A stretch of DNA of 13,074 bases from a bacterium (lineage in GTDB: Bacteria > Eremiobacterota > Eremiobacteria > Baltobacterales > Baltobacteraceae), in assembly GCA_021781095.1 (NCBI GenBank), contig JAJXXM010000154.1:1-13074 (forward strand), written 5' to 3'. The first letter of the stretch is position 1, and the number at the start of each line of letters is the position of its first letter. Below, in pieces: positions 6,990 to 13,074 of this stretch. A program made the position numbers and the translations under genes. The notes beneath the pieces are model-generated. The model ran no database searches. It saw only the letters and a list, made by a program, of their open reading frames with translations, and was not told the origin of the DNA.

Positions 6990-8657
6990 GTGAGTCAATA
7001 CGTTTTTAGCATGTACCGCTTGGGGAAAACCGTGCCGCCCAAGCGCCGCATCCTCGACGATATTTCGTTGAGTTTCTTTCCGGGCGCGAAGATCGGCATT
7101 CTCGGCCTGAACGGGTCGGGAAAGTCGACGTTGCTGCGCATCATGGCCGGTGTCGATTCTGAATTCGACGGCAGTGCCGAGCCCGCACCGAATCTTCGCA
7201 TCGGGTATCTGGAACAGGAACCAAAACTCGACGCGACGCTCAGCGTGCGCGCCTGCGTCGAAGAAGGCATGGGCGAGGTGATGGATGCTCGCCGTCGGCT
7301 CGATGCCGTCTACGCGGCATACGGCGATCCCGATGCCGATTTCGACCGGCTCGCGCGCGAACAATCCGAGCTCGAAGCAATTATCGCCGCCGCGGGCGAC
7401 GACAGCGATGCACAATTGGAGATCGCCGCCGACGCGCTGCGCCTTCCGCCGTGGGAGGCGATCGTCGGTACGCTTTCGGGCGGAGAGAAGCGTCGCGTCG
7501 CTCTCTGCCGCCTCTTGCTCTCGCGCCCCGACATGCTGCTGCTCGACGAACCGACGAACCATCTCGACGCCGAGAGCGTGGAATGGCTCGAAGGCTTTCT
7601 TCAACGCTTTCCCGGCACGGTCGTTGCGATCACGCACGATCGCTACTTCCTCGACAATGCCGCCGAATGGATTCTCGAACTCGACCGGGGACGCGGTATC
7701 CCGTGGAAGGGAAATTACAGCTCCTGGCTCGAGCAGAAAGAACAGCGCCTCGCCGCCGAAGAGGCGCAAGAGAGCGCCCGCCGTCGCGCACTCGCCCACG
7801 AACTCGAATGGGCCCGGACCGCTCGCAAGGGGCGTCAGTCGAAAGGCAAGAGCCGACTCGTGCGCTATGAAGAGCTCGCGAGCTACGAATATCAAAAGCG
7901 CAACGAGACGCAAGAGATCTTCATCCCACCCGGCGACCGACTCGGGACGAAAGTGATCGACCTTCTCGATCTCGCGAAAAGTTACGACGATCGCGTGCTT
8001 TTCGAAGGACTCAACGCATCGATTCCGGCGGGCGCGATCGTCGGCATTATCGGCGCCAACGGCGCGGGTAAATCGACGCTCTTTCGCATCATCGCCGGTG
8101 CCGAGAAGCCCGACAGCGGCACGGTCGATATCGGCGAGAGCGTGAAACTCGCCGTCGTCGATCAGTCGCGCGCCTCGCTGCCCAACGATGCGACGGTCTT
8201 CGAAGCGATCGGCGGCGGCGCCGATATGCTCAACGTCGGACGCTTCGAGATGCACGTGCGGGCGTATTTGGGCCGCTTCAACTTCAAGGGTGGCGACCAG
8301 CAGAAAAAAGTCGGCGTTCTCTCCGGCGGCGAGCGCGGCCGATTGCATCTGGCGAAGGCCCTGCTCTCCGGAGCGAACGTCTTGCTGCTCGACGAACCTT
8401 CGAACGATCTCGACGTCGAGACCTTACGGGCACTCGAAGAGGCGCTCTTGGAATTCGGCGGCACCGCGCTCGTGGTGAGCCACGATCGATGGTTCCTCGA
8501 CCGCATCGCCACGCACATCCTCGCCTTTGAAGGTGAGAGTACAGTTGCGTTCTTCACCGGGAACTACCACGAATACGAAGCCGATAAAATCCGCCGTCTC
8601 GGCGAGGAAGCTGCCCGGCCGAAACGCGTGCGCTTCCGGCCGCTCGTCAATCTCTAG
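6990..8657 (+). CDS. ettA: Energy-dependent translational throttle EttA (ABC-F ATPase)
   Basis: The 555-residue length equals that of E. coli EttA. There are two ABC cassettes and no membrane domain. Cassette 1 has Walker A GLNGSGKST (39-47), signature LSGGE (162-166) and Walker B LLLDEPTNHLD (183-193). Cassette 2 has GANGAGKST (355-363), LSGGE (444-448) and LLLDEPSNDLD (465-475), with Ser in place of the usual Thr. Between them lies the charged P-site tRNA-interaction linker, including WLEQKEQRL. The N-terminus MSQYVFSMYRLGKTVPPKR matches the EttA start and fixes the GTG at 6990, which lacks a clear ribosome site. EttA binds the ribosomal E site and gates entry into elongation according to the ATP/ADP ratio. 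It is divergent from pxpB and is followed after 6 bases by the TonB-dependent receptor. Confidence 0.95.
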   Translation: MSQYVFSMYRLGKTVPPKRRILDDISLSFFPGAKIGILGLNGSGKSTLLRIMAGVDSEFDGSAEPAPNLRIGYLEQEPKLDATLSVRACVEEGMGEVMDARRRLDAVYAAYGDPDADFDRLAREQSELEAIIAAAGDDSDAQLEIAADALRLPPWEAIVGTLSGGEKRRVALCRLLLSRPDMLLLDEPTNHLDAESVEWLEGFLQRFPGTVVAITHDRYFLDNAAEWILELDRGRGIPWKGNYSSWLEQKEQRLAAEEAQESARRRALAHELEWARTARKGRQSKGKSRLVRYEELASYEYQKRNETQEIFIPPGDRLGTKVIDLLDLAKSYDDRVLFEGLNASIPAGAIVGIIGANGAGKSTLFRIIAGAEKPDSGTVDIGESVKLAVVDQSRASLPNDATVFEAIGGGADMLNVGRFEMHVRAYLGRFNFKGGDQQKKVGVLSGGERGRLHLAKALLSGANVLLLDEPSNDLDVETLRALEEALLEFGGTALVVSHDRWFLDRIATHILAFEGESTVAFFTGNYHEYEADKIRRLGEEAARPKRVRFRPLVNL

Positions 8658-8663
8658 CGAACG

Positions 8664-10985
8664 ATGACGCCTGCGGTGCCGCTGCACACCCTCCTCTGCT
8701 GCCTCATCTCGATTCACGTCCGCGCGGCCTCGGGGCTCCCGCTCGCCGATACGCGGATCGTCCTGACCGATGCGGCGACGCGAGCGCGCATCGCCGCGAG
8801 CTCCGATCTCTCCGGCCATGCACGCGTGCGCGTTCCGGAGGCGCGTTACGTTCTCGCGTTCGCGCACGCCGGATATGCGAGCACGCGTGTCGGCCCGCTA
8901 CCGGTGACGAAGAACGAGCGTATCGACGTCGCACTGCAGCCGCTCGATACCGCACAACTTCACGTCATCGCCACGGTACGGGTCGACGGGGCGGAGCAAC
9001 CCGTGCGCACCGCGACGCCGCATTATTCCATCTCGCGCGGCGAGATGGAGCGGGCCGGCGAATCGCACGTCATCGACGCGCTCCAAAGCATCCCCTCGAT
9101 CACCATCGCACGCCCGAACGGCGGCTCGTCGACCGCCTATGCGACCGTAGCGCTCCGCGGGCCGGATCCCTCAGAGACGCTCGTCATGCTCGACGGTCAA
9201 CTGCTCAACGACGGCAACACCGGCGATCTAGATCTCTCTCGCTTTCCCACCGCCGCTTTTTCGAATGTGGAAATCAGCGAAGGGCTCGGCCCTTTTAACC
9301 GCGAGGGGAGTAACACCATCGGCGGCGCGGTGAATCTCATCTCGCTCCATCCGACACTAGCAGCGCATAGCGCCTTCTCGCTCTCGACGGGCTCCTTCGG
9401 CCGGAACGAAGGCTGGTACAACACGACGGGAACGCACGGAAAGCTCGGCTATGCGGCCGCGCTCGACGACCAGAGCGAGATCGGCATCGCGAATCAGCTC
9501 GTCACGCTCTGCACGGGAGGCTACGATGCTGCATTGGCGCACCCGTGCATCGCTCCGAGCGCCGCACGGATCGGCTCGAATATTCTCGAGCGCTCCGCAC
9601 TCGTCAACCTTCGATACTCCATCAACAGCGCGAGCGACGTCGCGTTTCGACTCTTTACGATGGGCGATACGCGCGATATGAGCGCGGCCGATGCATCGCC
9701 CGCCGTTGCAACCCTCCAGGGACCGGGAGCCGATTTTATCGGTCCGGGAGCCTCTGCGCTCGCCCAAAACATTCGCGCGTACGATCTCCGCGCTCGCTCG
9801 CCGCTTGGAGCCGGCTCGTTGCTCGCCGATGCGAGCGCCTCCGATAACGATCTCGCGCTTCACGGCGGCGGCATCTCGCCCTACGATCTCACGCATTACG
9901 ACCGCCGCTCGACGCTGAATGTGAGTTGGGAGCTTCCCCGCGGAGCGAGCGATTTCGCCGTCGGCGGAGCCGCGAGCGGTGAATCGTTCCGCGCGACCGG
10001 CGTCAGCGGCACCCTGCAACAACAGATCCTCTCCGGATTCCTCCGCGAGAGCGATCGCGTCACGCGCCGCCTACGCCTGCAAGGGGGCATCTTCCTCACC
10101 CACTATTCGAGCTTCGGTTCGAGCCTCGACGGCCGCATCGGCGCCGCCCTCGATCTCGGCCCGCACGACGCCATTCGCGCCGCGCTCGGCACCGGATTTC
10201 GCGCTCCGTTACTCATCGAACGCTATCAATTTCCCATCGCCGATCTTCCGGTCGATGCGAACTGCGTGGCGACGGGGCAAGGCAATCCCGCCGAACAGCC
10301 GGAGCATGCGACCGAGTACGAACTGGGCTATTCGCACGTCGGCGCACCCGGCGACCGGTACGACGTCGCGTTCTATCGCACGAATTTGCGCGATCCCATC
10401 GAAGTGTTCTATCCATTGGGAGCGAGCTGTCCGGCGAGCGTTCCACCGCCGACGTCGTATCCGATCAACGTGGGGAACGTGGTCTATCAAGGTGCGGAGA
10501 TTCGCCTCCACCACCGTTTTGGCGCTTTCAATCTCGTCGCGCGGTACGGTTTGAACGTTGCCTATCCGGGCCCGCTGCCGGCGACCGTCAGCAACCCAAC
10601 TTCCGGCGGAAGCCTTGTTGCGAACCAACAGTTCCTCAACATTCCGCAGCAGAGCGGATCGCTCGGGATCGATTGGGCGCACGACGGCTGGCATGCCGTG
10701 CTCGACGGGTACGCGCAAGGGAGCAATAACGCCTACAACCAAGGGCCGTTCGCACTGCTCGACGCTGCAGTCGGGCGCACGCTTCCCGACGGCATCGATA
10801 TCACGCTCGCGGCGACGAACCTCACCAATGCGATCGCCGGCCGGTATAGCCTCATCGGTGCCGGCGTTCCCTACCGGGGAATCGTCGGGAACGACGCCGG
10901 GAATCCGGTCTACGGGCCTTTACCCACGAATCGCTACTTTGCAGAGCCCTTCGGGGTGCGCGCGATCGTGACGATTCGCCGCTAG
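8664..10985 (+). CDS. TonB-dependent outer-membrane receptor with N-terminal carboxypeptidase-regulatory-like domain
   Basis: This 773-residue protein has a short signal-like N-terminus (hydrophobic LLCCLISI, possible cleavage after VRA at about 21) that lacks the usual Lys/Arg n-region. A beta-sandwich resembling CarboxypepD-reg domains follows (about 22-95). The plug domain (about 118-230) carries RGPDPSETLVMLDGQ (165-179) and NREGSNTIGGAVNLIS (212-227). The remainder is a beta-barrel rich in alternating Ser/Asn/Tyr strands, with cysteine pairs in probable surface loops (CTGG...HPC; ANC...ASC). Such receptors import siderophores, cobalamin or other scarce ligands using TonB energy; the ligand here is unknown. 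The last residues are IVTIRR instead of the aromatic end common in barrels. The start is constrained: the ettA TAG is in the same frame only three codons upstream, and there is no ribosome site, suggesting reinitiation after ettA. An imperfect dyad spans its stop codon. Confidence 0.88.
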   Translation: MTPAVPLHTLLCCLISIHVRAASGLPLADTRIVLTDAATRARIAASSDLSGHARVRVPEARYVLAFAHAGYASTRVGPLPVTKNERIDVALQPLDTAQLHVIATVRVDGAEQPVRTATPHYSISRGEMERAGESHVIDALQSIPSITIARPNGGSSTAYATVALRGPDPSETLVMLDGQLLNDGNTGDLDLSRFPTAAFSNVEISEGLGPFNREGSNTIGGAVNLISLHPTLAAHSAFSLSTGSFGRNEGWYNTTGTHGKLGYAAALDDQSEIGIANQLVTLCTGGYDAALAHPCIAPSAARIGSNILERSALVNLRYSINSASDVAFRLFTMGDTRDMSAADASPAVATLQGPGADFIGPGASALAQNIRAYDLRARSPLGAGSLLADASASDNDLALHGGGISPYDLTHYDRRSTLNVSWELPRGASDFAVGGAASGESFRATGVSGTLQQQILSGFLRESDRVTRRLRLQGGIFLTHYSSFGSSLDGRIGAALDLGPHDAIRAALGTGFRAPLLIERYQFPIADLPVDANCVATGQGNPAEQPEHATEYELGYSHVGAPGDRYDVAFYRTNLRDPIEVFYPLGASCPASVPPPTSYPINVGNVVYQGAEIRLHHRFGAFNLVARYGLNVAYPGPLPATVSNPTSGGSLVANQQFLNIPQQSGSLGIDWAHDGWHAVLDGYAQGSNNAYNQGPFALLDAAVGRTLPDGIDITLAATNLTNAIAGRYSLIGAGVPYRGIVGNDAGNPVYGPLPTNRYFAEPFGVRAIVTIRR

Positions 10986-10993
10986 CGGGAATC
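10973..10993 (+). other. Imperfect dyad over the receptor stop codon
   Basis: GATTC-G-CCGC and GCGG-GAATC face each other around the TAG, with one bulged G and a CTAG centre. No T run follows, so it is not a classical intrinsic terminator. It may be a weak hairpin or chance. The rest of the 87-base gap before the polyketide synthase shows no clear promoter boxes. Confidence 0.25.
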
Positions 10994-11062
10994 GCGCGCC
11001 GCACGCCAATGCAATAGGAACGCGTGCTGCCGCCCGGTTCTCGCCCTCGGCATCCCGCGACT

Positions 11063-11068
11063 AAGGAG
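11063..11068 (+). promoter_or_regulatory. Shine-Dalgarno site of the type III PKS
   Basis: AAGGAG ends four bases before the GTG at 11073. It is the best ribosome site on the plus strand and decides the GTG as start codon, which also gives the natural N-terminus MIPVYLNAVATAVP. Confidence 0.75.
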
Positions 11069-11072
11069 CACC

Positions 11073-12125
11073 GTGATTCCCGTTTATCTCAATGCCGTCG
11101 CCACGGCGGTGCCGCCGAACGTGTTGGAGCAATCCGATATCGAACGACGCGTGCGAGCGCAGTTCGCAGATTCCGCAGTCGTCACGCGCTTGCTTCCGGT
11201 CTTTGCGAACACCGGCATCGAACGTCGCTATTCGTGCGTTCCCGTGGAATGGTATTACGACGAGCATCGGTGGAACGACCGGAACGCACGCTATCGCGAG
11301 AGCGCGTTGGACCTGGTCGAAGAGGCGGCGCGCGAAGCGCTCGCGCGGGCGTCGATCGCTCCCGAAACGATCGACGCGATCGTCAGCGTTTCCACCACCG
11401 GCATCGCGACGCCCTCGCTCGAGGCATCGCTCATGGAACGCATCGCCTTTGGGCGACGCACGGCACGCCTCCCGATCGTCGGACTCGGTTGCGTCGGCGG
11501 CGCGCTCGGGCTCGCACGCGCCGCCGATCTCGTCCGAAGTGGATCCTTTGCAAACGTCTTGATGATCGGCGTGGAATGCTGCACGCTCTGGTTTCGCCGA
11601 AACGAAGTAACGAAGAGCAATATCGTCGCCACCGCGCTCTTCGGCGATGGTGCGGCCGCTGCGGTCCTCTCGCGTTCCGGAGGCGGAGCTCGCGTTGCAG
11701 CTGCAGGTGAGTATACGTTTCCGCGGAGCCTCGATATCATGGGATGGGACGTCGCCGACGACGGGCTCCAAGCGATTTTTTCACGCGATATTCCCGCGCT
11801 CATCGCTCGCGAGCTTCGAGCGATCCTCGATGATTTTCTCGCCCGCAACGATCTGACGATCGGTGAGATCGATACATTCCTCAGCCACCCGGGCGGGACG
11901 AAGGTTCTCGACGCACTCGAAGGCGCTTTCGCCATCGCGCCGGGATCGCTCGTCGATTCGCGTGCGGTCCTGCGCGAGTACGGCAACATGTCCTCGGTAA
12001 CGCTGCTCTTCGTCCTTGAGCGCGCGCTGCGTGAAGGAGCGTTTTCGACGAGCTCGGGAAGACGCGCGCTCCTCAGCGCGATGGGCCCCGGCTTTACCGC
12101 CGCGTTTCTCACGCTCGAACGATGA
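11073..12125 (+). CDS. Type III polyketide synthase (chalcone/stilbene synthase family; alkylpyrone or alkylresorcinol type)
   Basis: This 350-residue protein has the thiolase fold of the type III PKS family. The catalytic triad is visible: Cys140 in VGLGCVGGALGLARA, His272 in LSHPGGTKVLDALE and Asn305 in REYGNMSS. The end GPGFTAAFLTL is the family's GxGPG-type closing motif. These homodimers extend an acyl-CoA starter with malonyl units and cyclise the product; bacterial members next to a membrane methyltransferase usually use fatty acyl starters and make alkylpyrones or alkylresorcinols. The GTG start is supported by AAGGAG. The stop overlaps the methyltransferase start (ATGA). The gene is preceded by an 87-base gap after the TonB receptor. 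FabH (KAS III) is a distant alternative, but the Cys/His/Asn contexts and the C-terminus fit type III PKS better. Confidence 0.88.
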   Translation: MIPVYLNAVATAVPPNVLEQSDIERRVRAQFADSAVVTRLLPVFANTGIERRYSCVPVEWYYDEHRWNDRNARYRESALDLVEEAAREALARASIAPETIDAIVSVSTTGIATPSLEASLMERIAFGRRTARLPIVGLGCVGGALGLARAADLVRSGSFANVLMIGVECCTLWFRRNEVTKSNIVATALFGDGAAAAVLSRSGGGARVAAAGEYTFPRSLDIMGWDVADDGLQAIFSRDIPALIARELRAILDDFLARNDLTIGEIDTFLSHPGGTKVLDALEGAFAIAPGSLVDSRAVLREYGNMSSVTLLFVLERALREGAFSTSSGRRALLSAMGPGFTAAFLTLER

Positions 12126-12619
12126 CGTGGCTCTACGGCACGCTGCTCTTCGTCGCCGCGCAGCGGATCGCCGAACTACTCTACGCGCGCGCCAATACGC
12201 GTCGTGCGCTCGCTTCGGGCGGCATCGAGGTCGCACCGCGTCAACACGGATGGATCGTCGCCCTCCACACGGCGTGGCTTCTCGCCCTGCTCTGGTTCGT
12301 ACCGCACGGTCGCACGCCCAACGCCGCGCTCCTCGGGTCGTACGCCCTCTTACAAGTCGCACGCATCTGGACGATCGCATCGCTCGGCCCGTATTGGACG
12401 ACCCGCGTCATTACGTTTCCCGGGCACCCGCTCGTCCGTCGCGGTCCCTATCGATTCATGCGTCACCCGAACTACGCGATCGTCGCGTGTGAAATCGCAC
12501 TCCTCCCGCTCGCGTTCGGGGCCTGGCAGATCGCCGTGGTATTCAGCGCACTCAATGCCGTGGCGCTCGCCGCGCGAATGCGCGTCGAGAATCCCGCGCT
12601 CGACGAACGACGCCGATAA
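12122..12619 (+). CDS. Isoprenylcysteine carboxyl methyltransferase-like membrane methyltransferase
   Basis: This 165-residue membrane protein has hydrophobic segments at about 3-20, 44-60, 67-86 and 119-152. The SAM-binding signature RRGPYRFMRHPNY (106-118) is followed by the acidic RVENPAL (154-160), as in ICMT-type enzymes. Its ATG overlaps the PKS stop (ATGA), so the two are translated together. By analogy with BpsB (YpbQ) of Bacillus subtilis and SrsB of Streptomyces griseus, which sit next to type III PKS genes and O-methylate their products, it probably methylates the PKS product at the membrane. Product and regiochemistry are inferred. No third tailoring gene (for example an SrsC-like hydroxylase) follows. 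Confidence 0.87.
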   Translation: MTWLYGTLLFVAAQRIAELLYARANTRRALASGGIEVAPRQHGWIVALHTAWLLALLWFVPHGRTPNAALLGSYALLQVARIWTIASLGPYWTTRVITFPGHPLVRRGPYRFMRHPNYAIVACEIALLPLAFGAWQIAVVFSALNAVALAARMRVENPALDERRR

Positions 12620-13074
12620 CGCCGTCGACCGGCGGCAACTGCGGCAGCAGGTTTTCCCGACGCCGTTTCGGCACTCCGACACGCCCGAAACAAGAAGATA
12701 CTCCTCGAACGGGAGGAGCTGCGGGACGTCCCTTTTGGATATTCGATCCCGCTGGAAACCACGGCCGGGTATCGGCGAAGCGGCGCGCCGTCTCCAGCGG
12801 AAATGCGGGCGGATTATCGGCGCTCGCAAGCGCTTCGCCGAGCGCACCGGTTTTGTCGCTCCCGAAATTCGCGACGAGATCGTCGTGAACGAGCATGTGT
12901 TGGTATCCGTTCCAGCCGACGGGATCGAGCCGATAGCCGCCGCGAATTCGACGATAGAGCGTCCATCGATAGGTCACCGCACCGATCACCGCCGACATCG
13001 TCGGCGAAACCGCGGCGACGCTCGCCGTGGTCTCCGAGTACCACGCGTGGTCGAACTCGTGAAAGAGCATCTGC
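12552..13074 (-). CDS. Unrecognised protein with an HExxH motif, 5' part outside the window
   Basis: The frame is open through the right edge, so the ATG at 13070 need not be the start. The visible 172 residues begin MLFHEFDHAWYSE, where HEFDH fits the HExxH zinc-metalloprotease motif. After that come a small-residue stretch (TTASVAAVSPTMSAVIGAV), YRRIRGGYRLDPVGWNGYQHMLVHDD and FGSDKTGALGEALAS. I do not recognise the family, and the short HExxH match alone does not prove a peptidase. Third-position GC is high in this frame down to about 12745 and then drops, while the neighbouring frame becomes GC3-rich; the annotated C-terminus, which overlaps the methyltransferase by 68 bases, may therefore not be genuine. 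Confidence 0.5.
   Translation of the reverse strand, partial: QMLFHEFDHAWYSETTASVAAVSPTMSAVIGAVTYRWTLYRRIRGGYRLDPVGWNGYQHMLVHDDLVANFGSDKTGALGEALASADNPPAFPLETARRFADTRPWFPAGSNIQKGRPAAPPVRGVSSCFGRVGVPKRRRENLLPQLPPVDGVIGVVRRARDSRRAFARRAPRH
12620..12691. other. Two hairpins in the convergent spacer
   Basis: CGCCG-TCGAC-CGGCG (12620-12634) begins directly after the methyltransferase stop. A second stem, GTTTCGG with CCGAAAC (12665-12691, 13-base loop), lies beyond. Neither is followed by a T run on either strand. They could slow or stop transcription from either side, but the evidence is only the inverted repeats. Confidence 0.3.

Noticed and set aside
6873..8348. Long minus-strand frame of 491 codons opposite ettA
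   Set aside because: EttA is certain in the opposite strand, and this frame shows no motif of its own.
1..13074. CRISPR arrays, insertion sequences, tRNA or rRNA genes, riboswitches
   Set aside because: No spaced direct repeats, transposase motifs, terminal repeats or RNA-gene signatures were seen on either strand by reading.

Overview
The window is a dense, high-GC stretch of a bacterial chromosome with almost no free intergenic DNA. Nine complete genes and two edge-truncated genes are recognisable. Six neighbouring pairs overlap or abut: three 4-base ATGA stop/start overlaps, two tail-to-tail overlaps and one head-to-head overlap. A TonB-dependent receptor shows a diderm cell envelope. The high GC, GTG starts and mix of genes would suit an uncultured soil lineage such as Candidatus Eremiobacterota (WPS-2), but that is an impression and not demonstrated. 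No mobile element, RNA gene or CRISPR array was seen.

Positions 1-2702 hold a probable selenoneine biosynthesis locus. On the minus strand are senA (EgtB-like selenoneine synthase) and, 35 bases downstream, the start of a COG0701/ArsP-type permease that runs off the left edge. On the plus strand, head-to-head with senA and overlapping its 5' end, is senB (selenosugar synthase). The selenophosphate synthetase (SenC/SelD) and the hercynine-forming methyltransferase (EgtD) that the pathway needs are not in the window.

Positions 2659-6928 hold a three-gene minus-strand operon with two ATGA junctions: pxpB, then a single gene encoding a PxpC-PxpA fusion (together a complete 5-oxoprolinase PxpABC), then a cytoplasmic [4Fe-4S] molybdopterin oxidoreductase of the formate-dehydrogenase-like group. 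This pairing, and the C-A order of the fusion, are unusual to me. The operon collides tail-to-tail with senB.

Positions 6990-12619 read rightwards: ettA (ABC-F translation factor, GTG start), a TonB-dependent receptor starting 6 bases after it, then a two-gene cassette of a type III polyketide synthase and an isoprenylcysteine-carboxyl-methyltransferase-like enzyme. That pair resembles bpsA-bpsB of Bacillus and srsA-srsB of Streptomyces, which make and methylate alkylpyrones or alkylresorcinols. The right edge carries the 3' part of an unrecognised minus-strand gene with an HExxH motif.
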